DNA of 64,000 nt from Panopea generosa (Eukaryota > Mollusca > Bivalvia > Adapedonta > Hiatellidae). Below the pieces are notes generated by a model. That model saw only the letters and a program-made list of their open reading frames with translations. It did no database searches and was not told the origin of the DNA. Of the stretch, positions 1 to 12,701 are shown one piece after another. The stretch is from NCBI GenBank assembly GCA_029582155.1, contig CM055901.1:26982152-27046151 (forward strand). Direction: 5' to 3'. Positions within the stretch are counted from its first letter, which is position 1; each line of letters opens with the position of its first letter. Both the position numbers and the translations under genes were made by a program.

Positions 1-335
1 AAAATGTGAAATATCAATACTGAGTCAATTCAGATGCGATATTCTCCCGCTAGAACTGAGACGGGCAGATACGTCGGAGAAAACCCGAATCAAAGACTCT
101 GCAGATTCTGCGAAGTGCAGTCTGTTGAGGATGAAATACACGTTTTATTATACAGTGAACTGTATAATTTATGCATTTTAGTAAAAATACATTTTGTGAT
201 ATCGTTGGTGACAATACCTATAAAAAATTTCAAATTCAAGAAAAAATGTCATACTTGATGCAAACATATGCAAGAAAAGTTGCAAAATATATGTTTAACG
301 CTTATTATACTAGACGAAATATTATTTTTTACGAA
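1..335 (+). pseudogene. LINE ORF2 C-terminal relic (partial, left edge cut)
   Basis: Translation from 34 reads a basic 'TETGRY' segment, then 'LCRFC' and 'VEDEIHVLLYS'. This is the pattern of the Cys/His cluster that closes many CR1/L2/RTE-type ORF2 proteins (CxxC, acidic stretch, HxxxC). The last Cys of the cluster appears to be replaced by Ser. After about position 175 the homology moves to another frame, where 'EKMSYLMQTYARKVAKYMFN' continues to about 333, so at least one frameshift is present. The reverse transcriptase itself would lie left of the window. The family pattern is known from invertebrate LINEs; the clade cannot be assigned from so short a piece. It is a dead fragment, not a host gene. 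Confidence 0.65.
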
Positions 336-728
336 CATTGATATATGCTATTGATACATTACTCTTTCGTGGTATTTCTTTAATTAACTTTTAAATCGAT
401 TTCATTCTTACTTACACAACAATATTAAAGAAATAAGAATGATTTCATGAAGTCAGTTAAAGACTAAAATCATATAACTATTACCACTCAAGATATTCAT
501 GTGTACATTGTATATACTCTGATGTGTTACAACTACTTTTTTAATTGTAGGTGTCTTATAGGCCCGTTTGGCAAGGTGCTATTTACTTATCTATTTTGTA
601 TAATGTTTCTTTATTATGTATTCCATGAACATGTCACTATTATAAAATATTTACTGACTTACTTATAATATCTTCCGTCCAAATGTCCGAAAAAAAATCC
701 TGACATCAATATACTAATAGATATATCA
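336..728. other. AT-rich spacer, no gene seen
   Basis: Short stop-rich frames and no recognised motif. It separates the LINE relic from the 43-bp array. Confidence 0.6.
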
Positions 729-3172
729 TATATGGAGGTTAGTGTGAATTATCGTTTAGTTATAGAAACATTATATGAAGGAAGGTGTGAATTACATTTT
801 AGATATAGAAACATTATATGGAGAAAGGTGTGAATTACAGTTTAGATAAAGCAACATTATATGGAGATAAGGGTTAATTACAGTTAATTTATAGAAATAT
901 TATATGGAGGTAAGTGAGAATTACAATTTAGTTATAGAAACATTATATGAAGGTAAGTGTGAATTACTGTTTAGTTATAGAAACATTATATGGATGTTGG
1001 AGTGAATTACAGTTTAGTTATAGAAACATTATATAAAGGTAAGTGTGAACTACAGTTTAGTTATAGAAACATTATAAGAAGGTAGGCGTAAATTACAGTT
1101 TAGTTATAGAAACATTATATGGAGGTAGGCATTTATTACATTTAAGTTATAGAAACATAATATGGAGGTAGGTGTGAATTACAGTTTAGTAATAGAACAT
1201 TATATAGGGGTTAGTGTGAATTATATTTTAGTTATAAAAACTCTATATGGAGGTAAGTGTGATAATAGTTTATTTATAGAAACATTATATGGAGATTTGT
1301 GTAAATTACAGATTAGTTATTGAAGCTTAATATGAAGGTAAGTGTGAACAATAGTTTAGTTATAGAAACATTATATGGAGGTAAGTGTGATTATAGTTTA
1401 GTTATAGAAACATTATATGGAAGTTAGTGATAATTACAGTTTAGTTATAGAAACATTATATGGAAGTAAGTGATAATTACAGTTAAGTTATAAAAACAAT
1501 ATATGGAGGTAAATGTGAATTACAGTTAAGTTATAGAAATATTATATGAAGGTTAGTGATAATTTCAGTTTAGTTATAGAAACATTATATGGAGGTAAGT
1601 GATAATTACAGTTTAGTTATAGAAACATTATATGGAAGTAAGAGATAATTACAGTAAGTGTGATTAAGTTTATTTATAGAAAATTGTATGGAGGTAAGTG
1701 TGAATTACAGTTTAGTTATAGAAACATTATATGGAGGTTAGTGTGATTATAGTTAATTTATAGAAACATTATATTGAGATAAATGTGAATTACAGTTTAG
1801 TTATAGAAACATTAAATGGAAGTAAGTGATAATTACAGCTTAGTTATAGAAACATTATATGGAGGTCAGTGATAATTTCATTTTAGTTATAGAAACATTA
1901 TATGGAGGTAAGTGATAATTACAGTTTAGTTATAGAAACATTATTTGGAGGTAAGTGTGATTACAGTTAATTTATAGAAACATTATATGAAGGTAAGTGT
2001 GAATTACAGTTTAGTTATAGAAACATTATATGGAGGTAAGTGTGATTATAGTTAATTTATAGAAACATTATATGGAAGTAAGTGTGAATTACAGTTTAGT
2101 TATAGAATTATTATATGGAGTAGGTGTAAATTACAGTTAAGTAATTATAAGGAGGTAGGTGCAAATTACAGTTTAGTTATAGAAACTTTATATGAAGGTA
2201 GGTGTGAATTACAGTTTAGTAATAGAAACATTATATTGAGTAGGTGTAAACTACAGTTTAGTTATAGAAACATTATATGGAGGTTGGTCTGAACAAAAGT
2301 TTATTTATAGAAACATTATATGGAGGTAGGTGTGAATTCCATTTTAGCAATAGAAACACTATATGAAGGTAGATGTGAATTACAGTTTAGTTATAGAAAC
2401 ATTATATGGAAGTAAGTGATAATTACAGTTTAGTTATAGAAACATTATAATGAAGTAAGTGATAATTACAGTTTAGTAATAGAAACATTATATGGAGGTA
2501 AGTGTGATTATAGTTAATTTATAGAAACATTGTATGGAGGTAAGTGTGAATTACAGTTTAGTTGTAGAAACAGTATATGGAAATAAGTGATAATTACAGT
2601 TTAGTTATAGAAACATTATATGGAGGTAAGTGTGATTATAGTTAATTTATAGAAACATTATATGGAAGAAAGTGTGAATTACAGTTTAGTTATAGAATTA
2701 TTATATGGAGTAGGTGTAAATTACAGTTTAGTTATAGAAACTTTATATGAAGGTAGGTGTGAATTACAGTTTAGTAATAGAAACATTATATGGAGTAGGT
2801 GTAAATTACAGTTAAGTTATAGAAACATTATATGGAGTAGGTGTAAACTACAGTTTATTTATAGAAACATTATATGGAATTAAATGTGAATTACAGTTTT
2901 ATCATAAAAATATTATATTGAGGTAGGTGTGAATTACAGTTTAATTATAGAAACATTATATGGAGTAGTTATAAACTACAGTTTTTGTCATAAAAACATT
3001 ATATGGATGTAGGTGTGAATTACAATTTAGTCATAAAAAATATTATATGGAGGTAGGTGTGAATGACAGTTTAGTCATAAAAACATTATATGGAGTTAGG
3101 TTTGAACTACAGTGAAGTTGATATGGAGGTAGGTTTGAACTACAGTGAAGTTGATATGGAGGTAGGTTTGAA
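729..3172. repeat. Minisatellite, ~43-bp unit, ~57 copies
   Basis: A unit of about 43 bp repeats head to tail; its core reads GTGTGAATTACAGTTTAGTT followed by ATAGAAACATTATATGGAGG and a short TAA. Copies differ by substitutions and by one- or two-base indels (for example GTGATAATTACAG variants), so the array is old or mixed. Near the right edge (about 3105-3172) the unit shortens to 33 bp by losing the ATAGAAACATTA part. A short open frame at 2662-2883 is only a shadow of the repeat. There is no sign of transcription. Confidence 0.95.
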
Positions 3173-3862
3173 GTCAAAAACTCTTGCCTTTTTAAATACT
3201 TACATTTTTAAACATTCATAATAAATCAATGACTTACAATTATTTCAATATATTTTTCATGCAGTTGTACGCCCTGAAGAAAGTAACAATCACCTGCAAA
3301 CCAATCACTGACCAAGTTTTACTTTAAAAAAAATATATTTTTTAGTATCGAAAGTACCAGTATTTATCTACTTCTACTTACCTATAAGTACAAAACGATA
3401 ACAACTTGAATAATAGGCCTCTCTGGAGAAAAAAATCATTTGGTATCGTGTTATTTGAGAAACCATTGACCAGTCTGCAAATTCTATATTTGAAACCATT
3501 CCAATATATGTTCAACGAAGAAGCTGCTAAACTAGACAATGTAGTTATATGAAAATCTAATCTTGAAAGGATGTCATTCTAAAACGTATATTTTATTTTC
3601 TAGAACAATGTCATAACAAATTATGCTCGTTTTAATAGTATGTAATATTACAAAATAAACGTTGGTTATGGAGAAAAAAGTGGATTTAAACTCTCTATTA
3701 TCGCCGATATTTCAATAAAACCTGGCCCATGGAATAGCATTATTGAGTAAGTAGTTAAATCCTTAAACGTCCAGAAATTTCCGGGAATCAATGATTAAAT
3801 CCTGGTAAGCGGTTAAATTCAACATAGATTTATATCACCGATTTTGATATATATATTTCTAT
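3173..3862. other. Unique AT-rich DNA
   Basis: No gene supported. Positions 3421-3500 hold the first of three diverged copies of a longer repeat (see 4251-4830). Confidence 0.5.
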
Positions 3863-3935
3863 GTGACGTAGTTGGTAAATCTGCGGATTGTCGTTCGGTG
3901 TTCCGAGTTCGAGTCCCGTAACAAGTATTTTTTTT
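3860..3935 (+). ncRNA. tRNA-like sequence (pseudo-tRNA or SINE head)
   Basis: An A-box-like TGACGTAGTTGG (3863-3874) lies about 32 nt before a good B box, GTTCGAGTCCC (3907-3917). This is the internal RNA polymerase III promoter layout of tRNA genes. A long T run starts near 3927 and would end transcription. The acceptor arms do not pair convincingly, so this is probably a decayed tRNA copy or the head of a truncated tRNA-derived SINE. Confidence 0.45.
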
Positions 3936-4250
3936 TTTTTTTTTTTTTGGTTTTTCGTGCATTTTCCTAACAACACAGGTTTTCCTATAATGTTCTATAA
4001 ACGGATTCTTATATCATTTAACGACTGTACCATTGGATAATAACTTTTGTATATTTTATATAAAATGGATATTATTCAACATGTATACAGTTTAAAAAAT
4101 AGCTTTTAACCTGAGCTGTTGTTTTTGGTATTAGTAGTATTGGTGTTTCAAACTGTCACATCATTCGACAGCAACTGTAAAATAAATGTTAAAATATAGG
4201 TAATATACGAATTTATTTAACTCTGCTTCAATAACAAAACGGTATCAAAT

Positions 4251-4830
4251 GAAATAATACGCATCTCTGAAGAAGAAAATTGCATTGTCTAGAAATATTG
4301 GAAAACCATTGATCAGTCTGTTACTGTGCTATATCTGAGAGTCATTCTGATACATGCTCAGCGATGTAACAAATCCAAAGAACCTTGATATAAAAAAAAT
4401 CCCTATTGACTGCTTTAGCCTCATAGATTTCTTATAATTACATTATACGGTCATATCATGACCATTTTTGTCTAATTGGTGCTGTTGTTAATGAATCAAC
4501 CTTAATATGTTATCGTGATGAATCCATTTTTAACAGTATGTAATATATTTTCTGATTTTAGGAAGATAACTTGGCAACATTTTGCCGTACCATTTCACAA
4601 CATAGCAATGCTTTATCTAGTAATACAATCTCTTGTTGTTTCGTGATATTGGAGAAATCGTTGAACAGTCTGTAATTTGATTTCATACGAGAACGTGCAT
4701 TTTCATATTATTTCCCTTTGGACTGCTTTGGTAGCGTAAATTTTGTTTAAAGTTTTATACGGTTACGCTACGACCACTTTGTGTAATTGGTCCTGTTGGG
4801 AGAGAACGAGCCTTCGTCTGCGATCTCGAC
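4251..4830 (+). repeat. Diverged ~0.35-kb tandem duplication (third copy near 3421)
   Basis: The phrase 'aaccattga(t/c)cagtctg' and its neighbourhood occur at 3460-3477, 4303-4320 and, weaker, 4652-4672. Downstream, a TTATACGG...GACCA...AATTGGTSCTGTTG block occurs at about 4440-4487 and again at 4750-4800. In both copies it is preceded by a CCCT.TTGGACTGCTTT-like block (4401 and 4711). The copies are strongly diverged. The source element is not recognised. Confidence 0.55.
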
Positions 4831-5054
4831 AGGTTGAACAATTATTATATAAGATACTTAGAAAAATATATATTCAGCTTTGATAGGCAATATAGCCATA
4901 CATTTATTAATAACGACATTCTATGACACAATATCGCCTGAAGCATGTTTTAATAACGATATTCTTTATATCACAATATCGCTTTCAATTTATATTTTAT
5001 GACAAAAGTCAAAACATACCCAATCCGTGTTCTGGTATATAATGACATGTTTTA

Positions 5055-7183
5055 GTTAATGACACAAATGGATCATTTCAATATAGAGTGTGCTTTAAGG
5101 AAACTTAAGATATGGGTAATAACACAAGGGGGTGAATTCAATATAAAGTGTGCTTTAAGGAAACTTTAGATATTGGAAATAGCACAAAGAGGTTATTCAA
5201 TATAAAGTGTGTTTTAATGAAACTTTAGATAAGTGTAATAACACTAATGGATGATTTCAATATAGAGTGTGCTTTAAGGAAACTTAAGATATGGGTAATA
5301 ACACAAGAGGTGGATTCAATATAAAGTGTGCTTTAGGGAAACTTTAGATATGTGTAATAATACAAATGGATGATTTCAATAAAGAGTGTGCTTTAATAAA
5401 ACTTAAGACATGGGTAAAAACACAAAGGGGTGAATTCAATATTAAGTGTGCTTTAAGGAAACTTTAGACATGGGTAAAAACACAAAGGGGTGAATTCAGT
5501 ATTAAGTGTGCTTTAAGGAAACTTTAGACATGGGTAATAACAAAAAGGGGTGAATTAAATATAATGTGTGCTTTTAGTAAACTTTAGATATGTATAATAA
5601 CACAAAGGGGTGAATTCAATATAAAATTTGCTTTAATGAAATATTGGATATGTGTAATAACTCAAAGGGGTGAATTCTATATAAAGTGTGCTTAAATGAA
5701 ACTTTAAATGTGGGTAATGAAACAAAGGGGTGAATCCAATATAAAGTGTCCTATAGGTAAACTTTAGATAAGGGTAATAACACAAATTGGTGAATTCAAT
5801 ATAAAGTGTGCTTTAATGAAACTTTAGATATGGGTAATAACACAAAGGAGTGAATTCAATGTAATGTGTGCTTTAAGTAAACTTTAGATATGGGTAATAA
5901 CTCAAAGGGGTGAATTCAATATAAAGTGTGCTTTAATAAAACTTAAAACATGGATAATAACACCAAGGGGTGAATTCAATATAAAGTGTGCTTTAAGGAA
6001 CATTTAGACATGCATGGGTAATAACACAAAGGGGTGAATTCAATATAGAGTGTGTTTTAATGAAACTTTAGATATGGGTAACAACTCAAAGAGGTGAATT
6101 CAATATAAAGTGTGCTTTAATGAAACTGTAGATATGGGTAATAACACAAAGGGGTGAATTCAATATAAAGTGTGCTTTAAAGAAACTTTAGATATGGGTA
6201 ATTACGCAAAAGGGGTGAATTCAACATAAAGTGTGCTATAAGTAAACTCTAGATATGGGTAATAGCACAAAGGTGTGAATTCAATATAAAATGTGCTTAA
6301 AGTAAACAATAACACAAAGGGATGAATTCAATATAAAGTGTGCTTCAGGTAAACTTTAGATATGGGTAATAATACAAAGGGACGAATTCAATATAAAGTG
6401 TGCTTTAAGTAAACTTTAGATACGGGTTATAACACAAAGGGGGTTATTTCAATATAAAGTTTGCTTTGAAGCAACTTTAGACATGTATAATAACAGAAAT
6501 GGATGAATTAAATATAAAGTGTGCTTTTAAGATACCTTAAACATTGGTAGAACACAAAAGGGTGAATTCAATATAAAGTGTGCTTTAAAGAAACTTTAGA
6601 CATGGGTTATATCACAAATGGATGATGTCAATATAAAGTGTGCTTTAAAAAAACTTTAGACATGTGTAAAAACACAAAGGGGTGAATTCAATATAATGTG
6701 TGCTTTAATGAATTTTTAGACATAGGTGATACAAAGGGGTGAATTCAATATAAAGTGTGCTTAAATGAAATTTTAGATATGTGTAATATCGAAAAGGGGT
6801 GAATTCAATATAAAGCGTGCTTTAAAGAAACTGTAGACATGGGTAAGACAACAAAGGGGTGAATTCAATATAATGTGTGCTTTAATGAAACTTTAGACAA
6901 AGGTGACAACACAAAGGGGTGAATTAAATATAGAGTGTGCTTTAATGAAATTTGAGATATGTGTATTATCACAAAGGGGTGTATTCAATATAAAGTGTGC
7001 TTTAAAGAAACTTTAGACATTGGTAAGAACACAAAGGGGTAAATTCAATATAAAGTGTGTTTTGAGTTAATTTTAGATATGGGTAAATTTATGATTTCAA
7101 TATAAAGTGTGGTTTTAGAAAACTTTAACTATGTGTGATAAAACAAATGGATGATTTCAATATAAAGTGTGCTTAAATGATAC
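5055..7183. repeat. Minisatellite, 60-bp unit, ~35 copies
   Basis: A 60-bp unit repeats with little length drift. Its parts are AACACAAAGGGGTGAATTCA, ATATAAAGTGTGCTTTAAGG and AAACTTTAGATATGGGTAAT. Copies from about 5400 to 6000 stay exactly in phase. One unit near 6001 carries a small in-unit duplication (ATGCATGG). Most central copies keep a GAATTC site. Edge copies are more diverged (ATGATTTC in place of GTGAATTC). No open frame runs through it. Confidence 0.95.
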
Positions 7184-7862
7184 TTTGATTTTTCAATAAA
7201 AAAATCAATTCTTTTATTTACACTTAGGTTTTTATGAACAGCATAAGCATTAATATTCAAATTACTATATTATCATAACATAATGGTGACATGTAATAAA
7301 CGTACATATAAGCATAGCTTAAGGGAACGACTATGTAATAATGTAAATATTAAATATCAATTGTTAGTTAAAATAATCATATAGATAGTAACGGTCAATG
7401 AATTCATAATACCTGCAATAAGTTTTTAGAGCGCAATCTCGCCTGATCCCTGTAATATAATAATTATCTTTCCTGTATCTGTACTTTATCTGGCATGCAA
7501 CGTCTGTTACTTGTGTTAATTTTCACGTGCGTCTATTGTTAAAGTGATACATGTACTCAATTAATGGATACCTGAGGATCATTAAATTTCTCACGCGGTA
7601 AGTGCGCTTTTATAACGTATATGCATATACCATAATAAAAATATTTTAACAAATGTACAGTCTTCAAATGTCTGTCATGTTAAACATTTTACCTTTTCAC
7701 ATATTTCAACAATTTGTCGATTGATAAACTAAGTTTGTTTTTTTTTAATTCTGTATAGTTTTCCACCAACAAAAGAAAAGAAATTTAAATCATATTTAGG
7801 CGTATATGATAAAATTGGTATATACTTTTTTTCCTTAAAACTGCTATTTCTGGGCATACTAA
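7184..7862. other. Unique AT-rich spacer between two blocks of the 60-bp repeat
   Basis: No gene or element recognised. It separates the main 60-bp array from a detached block of the same family, so it may be an old insertion into the array. No clear terminal repeats or target duplication were seen at its edges. Confidence 0.45.
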
Positions 7863-8090
7863 AAGACATGGGTAATACCACAAAGGGACCAATTCAATAT
7901 AAAGTGTATTTTTTAGTAAATTTTAGACATGGGTAATAACACAAATTGATGATTTCAATATAGAGTGTGGTTTAAGGAAACTGTAGACATTGGTCATACC
8001 ACAAAGAGATAAATTCAATATAAAATGTGCTTTATGGAAACTTTAGACATGGGTAACATCGCAACGGGATTATTTTAATATAGTTTTTAA
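7863..8090. repeat. Detached block of the 60-bp minisatellite (~4 copies)
   Basis: About four diverged copies of the unit seen at 5055-7183, recognisable by 'gacatgggtaat', 'acacaaa' and 'caatataaagtgt' in the same order and orientation. Confidence 0.85.
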
Positions 8091-9284
8091 ATGCAAGATA
8101 ATGTTATCTTTTAAGAGGTAAAAACAAAAAGCGTTCAATTCAACATAATGTGTGTTTTAACAAACTGTAGTCATCATGATAACTACAATTTAATGTATTT
8201 ACTCTTTGACTGTGTAATTAATAAGCTAAATATATATCCCTTACTGTATATTTTAAAATTGATATATTTTTAGATATCTGTTTCTATAATTAATAAAAAT
8301 GTAGATACAGTTATTTATAGAGGATTATAAATTGTATTGCATGTTCCGAAAATAACAAACTAACATCAATACACTAATAAAAATATTATTTTTCTATATC
8401 CTATTGATAATAAAAGTAACGATTAAAGAACGCAATTCAAACATAGCACCTTAAGTATACGTGCATTTAAACAAAATCGGAAATAGTTAACCTGCATATC
8501 TTTCCCTTTAAGTTATATACGATTATATGTTATTATTGTCATATTATAGCAAGATTAGGTTTCTTATTTGACATTATAGTTTGATACTTCAAAGCTGGTT
8601 TTGCATTAATATATCTTTGATAAACAGTTTCGCCCACTCACCTAATATAGTATGAACTATTGTTTCTATAATAGAATGTATTACTCATTTGAGAAAATTT
8701 TTAAGTTTAATTAATTGTATTCAAAGGATCTAATTATAAATATATCTATTAATGCTTATATCTGGATAAAATTGTGTTTATAAATGGATTTCCTTGATAA
8801 TTACCAATTGTTAGTGTGAAAAACTTCTCAGATTGAACAGCTATAGCTCAATTCAATTCAATATACCATTAAGCATTAATTACATGATTAACGTTTATAG
8901 TCTAAAAAGATCATTAAATGCTAATAATCTCTTATTTTGAGAACATGAAATAAACATGTAATTTACAAGTATCAAGAACATGAAACAAACACACACCATT
9001 TGACTTATTTACCGAGAAGCTAATTTGTATTAACACCTAAACATTAACATTTAAATGAAATAATATATAAGCGTGATTTAACATGTATTGTTGATAAATG
9101 TTTTCTGACGTTTTAGTCATTATTTCTATGATTTTTTATTTAACCACTTCATTTCTTAGTTTGAATGCTTGACCTAATATTTTGAAATGTTTGTTAAAGT
9201 TATTAATGAGTTACTTGGCATTAGGTTGTCAAATCTTTTAATGTTCGCCATGTGCAGAAAAATGGGTAAAATATTTCTGTTTCA
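8091..9284. other. AT-rich DNA, nothing recognised
   Basis: Frames are short in all six readings. One weak extra copy of the 60-bp unit may lie at 8110-8160. No RNA gene or element seen. Confidence 0.5.
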
Positions 9285-9430
9285 ATAGTATACATTTCGG
9301 TAAAGAATGAAATTCGCTTTCAATTACGTTCTGGTTGCATTTAGTACATATTCTGTCATCTATAGGTTTGTTATTGTATCTTCTATATTTTATTTGTAAT
9401 CTATGTGAAGATATGTCTATGTCTCAATTG
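9285..9430 (-). pseudogene. LINE ORF2 C-terminal relic
   Basis: Read on the minus strand from about 9430, the translation gives 'SSHRLQIKYRRYNNKPIDDR', then 'ICTKCNQNVIESEFHSLPKC'. This is the CxxC, acidic stretch, HxxxC cluster found at the end of CR1/L2-like ORF2 proteins, and here all Cys and His positions are kept. Flanking frames are broken within tens of bases. It is similar in type to the relic at 1-335 but clearly a different copy. It is a 3' fragment, as expected for LINE copies truncated at the 5' end. Confidence 0.7.
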
Positions 9431-10647
9431 GCTCAGTGTATACCGGATAACGTCTAAGTACTTTTCTGGTTCGAATTTAATTTTTAAATATACAATATGA
9501 TCGTAATCGATTTGAGTTATAAATATTTGCAAACCAGCTATGTTTATGTGAATCGAGCAAATAAATCAAAAGGTATTTTATTCAAATTGGTATAGCCAAA
9601 TGTTAGAAAAACCGAGGTTATCAAGTTATTTTATTAATTGGTCTGCCCAATTGGTTTTATTAAACTTATAATAATTTTTAACATCATTTTTATCATGATA
9701 TAAACCTTTTTGGTTTACATATGATTGTTTTGTTTTTAAATTAATATATTTTACCAGTATTTAAGAATGCACAATTTTCTTGTTATGGTTAGTGGGAATC
9801 TGCCAAGTTCACCGCACAAACCAGCGGTTTTTTTCACCCCAAGCAAAATTCAGTATGTATGAGTTTAAAATCTTTGGCATCGTACATATAGGGCAGGTTC
9901 ATTACGGTTTCCAATTAAGATAGGGTGAGGAATCAACAAACTCCTACAGATAAAATAATGTAACGGCAATGCCAGTCCCAATTGGTCGGGACCAAATATA
10001 TGTATATCGTTTGCCCATGCTTCACATATTACCAACACTGTGTCGCGTTAATGCTAGCATCGACTGCATACACCATTATATCGTTTGTAACTTATTTATG
10101 AATTTAGATATTGTCTTATCTGAAAACTAATTAGTTTTGTGGTAAATTGACCAAGGATCGACAACTCACTAGGGTAAAAAACAAATAAACTCAAAATAGA
10201 AATTACATTTTTTTTTAAGAACTTGAATATACAATCATATAATAATTACAATAAGTAACGACATTAACTTAACAACATAAAGAATCCGGTTTAATAAAGT
10301 TCTTAGCTGTAACCACACAAATTTCATAACACGTGAACACATTACGACACTTCAGTTTTACTAGTGTCGCGATACAAACTGTTATTCTTATACGAATGTT
10401 TTACTGATTTTGCGATACAAATTCTCTGCTACTGTTTATGAATGATTTACACTGCTTTAAAATAAAACAAAATACTTACGTATTCAAATACTACGCCTGA
10501 GTGTGGATTATTCGTAGATATAATATCCAATCGTCCCTTATTAGGAATAAGTTTGTATGTAAACTTTGGAACAATTGTAAAGACAAAACTTGAAATACTT
10601 AGTAGCATTTATGGGATAGGAAAAACAATTCAATTATTTCCACTAAG
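9431..10647. other. AT-rich DNA, nothing recognised
   Basis: Possibly more decayed LINE on the minus strand next to 9430, but no motif can be read. The rest has no supported feature. Confidence 0.45.
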
Positions 10648-10649
10648 TA

Positions 10650-11438
10650 CGAGGTATGTCCGAAAAGTAATAAGACGCATTTAGAAATATGTTTTTTAGT
10701 GTTATATGGTATGAAAAAATTTCCATATTTAAACTATTAAAATGCAAAGTTTCATTAATGTACACAAACTTTTAATATTAATTTTGACAAGTCAAAACTG
10801 ACCTGTTACAAAGTACGGGGGAGATTGACGTTATTAATGAGACGTCAAGTTGACATTCAAATTAAAGTCATTCGTTTTCGAAGTATGAACCGCTGTGCAA
10901 AACACATTTTTTGTGGTAATAAACCATGTTTCGGTACGTATCACGATACATTTACGACTCATATATCCTAACTGCTGTATATGCAGAATGTACACTCCGG
11001 CACATGGCCTGGATGTCCTGAAAGCCCTTTTTAAGATGGCAAACACACCAGCTTTCGATCGTCTAGAACGCTGATGGTCAGTAACGCTCGTCTCACCGTC
11101 TCTTCAAGTGTTGTACTAGTTGATCTGTCGATAACTTTGGTTTTATAAACGACATTCGCAAATGATCTCAAATTACGTCTGTTGTTATTGAGAAAGTCGT
11201 CTGTTTTCCAAGTCAATGTTGGTGTTTTTAAATGATATCTAATTCCAAAGTCCCCCGTACTTCTAAACTCGCGTTACTAGGGTGACTTTTGTATGAACCT
11301 AATGAGCACTGAACGTTAATTTGATGTTTTATGACAATAGAAAATATGTCAGTTTATCCTTTGATACCACTGGTTTGCATGTGACGCCGTAAATACGAAA
11401 ATGACAGGGTTGTCCTATTATTTTTGGGACATACCTCG
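10650..11438 (-). mobile_element. Mariner-type element, internally deleted (789 bp)
   Basis: The ends are inverted repeats: CGAGGTATGTCCGAAAAGTA at 10650 and, on the other strand, CGAGGTATGTCCCAAAAATA ending at 11438. The match continues to about 28 bp with few mismatches. Each end abuts a TA dinucleotide (10648-10649 and 11439-11440), the target duplication of Tc1/mariner elements. The terminal sequence resembles known mariner ends. The 789-bp length is well short of the usual ~1.3 kb, and minus-strand frames at 10834-11046 and 11031-11216 are overlapping scraps, so the transposase is deleted or scrambled. It could only be mobilised in trans. Confidence 0.85.
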
Positions 11439-11440
11439 TA

Positions 11441-12701
11441 TATTACAAATTGTATTCTTACAAGTCTTTTTCCACTGTAAGTTTTCACTCGATGATTGTA
11501 TTTCGATACAAAATAATTCTCTTTTTTATTCTTCTAAGGAAATTAAAATGTATGTCTTATCAGCGATTTGTGCTCAGTCTGGAAATTTTAAGACTCTAAA
11601 AAACATTTAAGTTATGCTATTTCTGCTTTCATTTCCATGCAGCATTGTTTCATGTCGAACATTAAAATAAAATAAATTGTATTGGAATAATCAGCATATT
11701 GTGTTTAAAGTAACAACAAGTTTATCTGTATTACTAAAGATGAAAAGATTTTTTATATGTGATGTAGCATTCAAAAGACACTGCTACCACAAATTTATAG
11801 CAATCGAGCTAAAACAGAGTTGTACACGATATGTTAAAGAGAAATTTATTAATCTAACCACGCTTTCCTGGGATCCTGGTAGGTACCAGTTCATTAGCAC
11901 ACCCATTAAATCAAGTAAATATATGATAATTAAATGCATGCTAAAACACTATTTTCTAGCACACATGAACAATGAAATATTTTGGATAAGTTTTAGAAAC
12001 AAAACGTAAGTTAGTATTTTATGAACTGCAGATCATTGAGATAAAGAGACCACTAACGAATCACACGAAAAAGAGAATTAAATATTTCCCTAAATAATTT
12101 AAACGGAGAATATTGACGTTAAAATAAAGAACTTTAAATATGAGTTTCTTCTCCTCATCGTTCCTCCGACGATTATATCACTAATAAAAATATTGATTTG
12201 GGGTTTGAACATAAAAATGGCAAATCATTTGTTTTGGAAGATATGCTTATTGAAAGGTTTAAATTTAAGTTACAATATGCCTGTAATGTACAACATATCA
12301 TTATTGTTATAGTCTTTAAGATATTTTACATCAGCTATGGTTCCATAAATCGATCATTTAAAGCAATGTGTTTCAAATTTCTTTGTGTTAACTATTTTAT
12401 CTTTCTTTTGTAAGTTCAGAAAAAAATATCTTGAGGCTAAGGCACATCAGCTCTTACCTAGAAATACGTATTAAAATAAAAATCACAGCGTGCAATCACT
12501 CATGATTTAGAACAACACTAATTCAACTTATAAATACATGAACAAGAGCATGAACAAAGATTCAATTGACATATACTTCGTCGCAGTTATTCGTTAAACT
12601 TACACAACGATTATATTTACTCATTCATAATGCTATGGTTATCTTATCGATTTAACTAAATCAGATAATTGATAATAAACATATTTAATAAATAAATACA
12701 T
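11441..12701. other. AT-rich DNA with one 110-codon open frame
   Basis: The only frame of note is 11677-12009 (+). It has no recognisable motif and its length is near what chance gives at this base composition. No gene is claimed. Confidence 0.45.
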
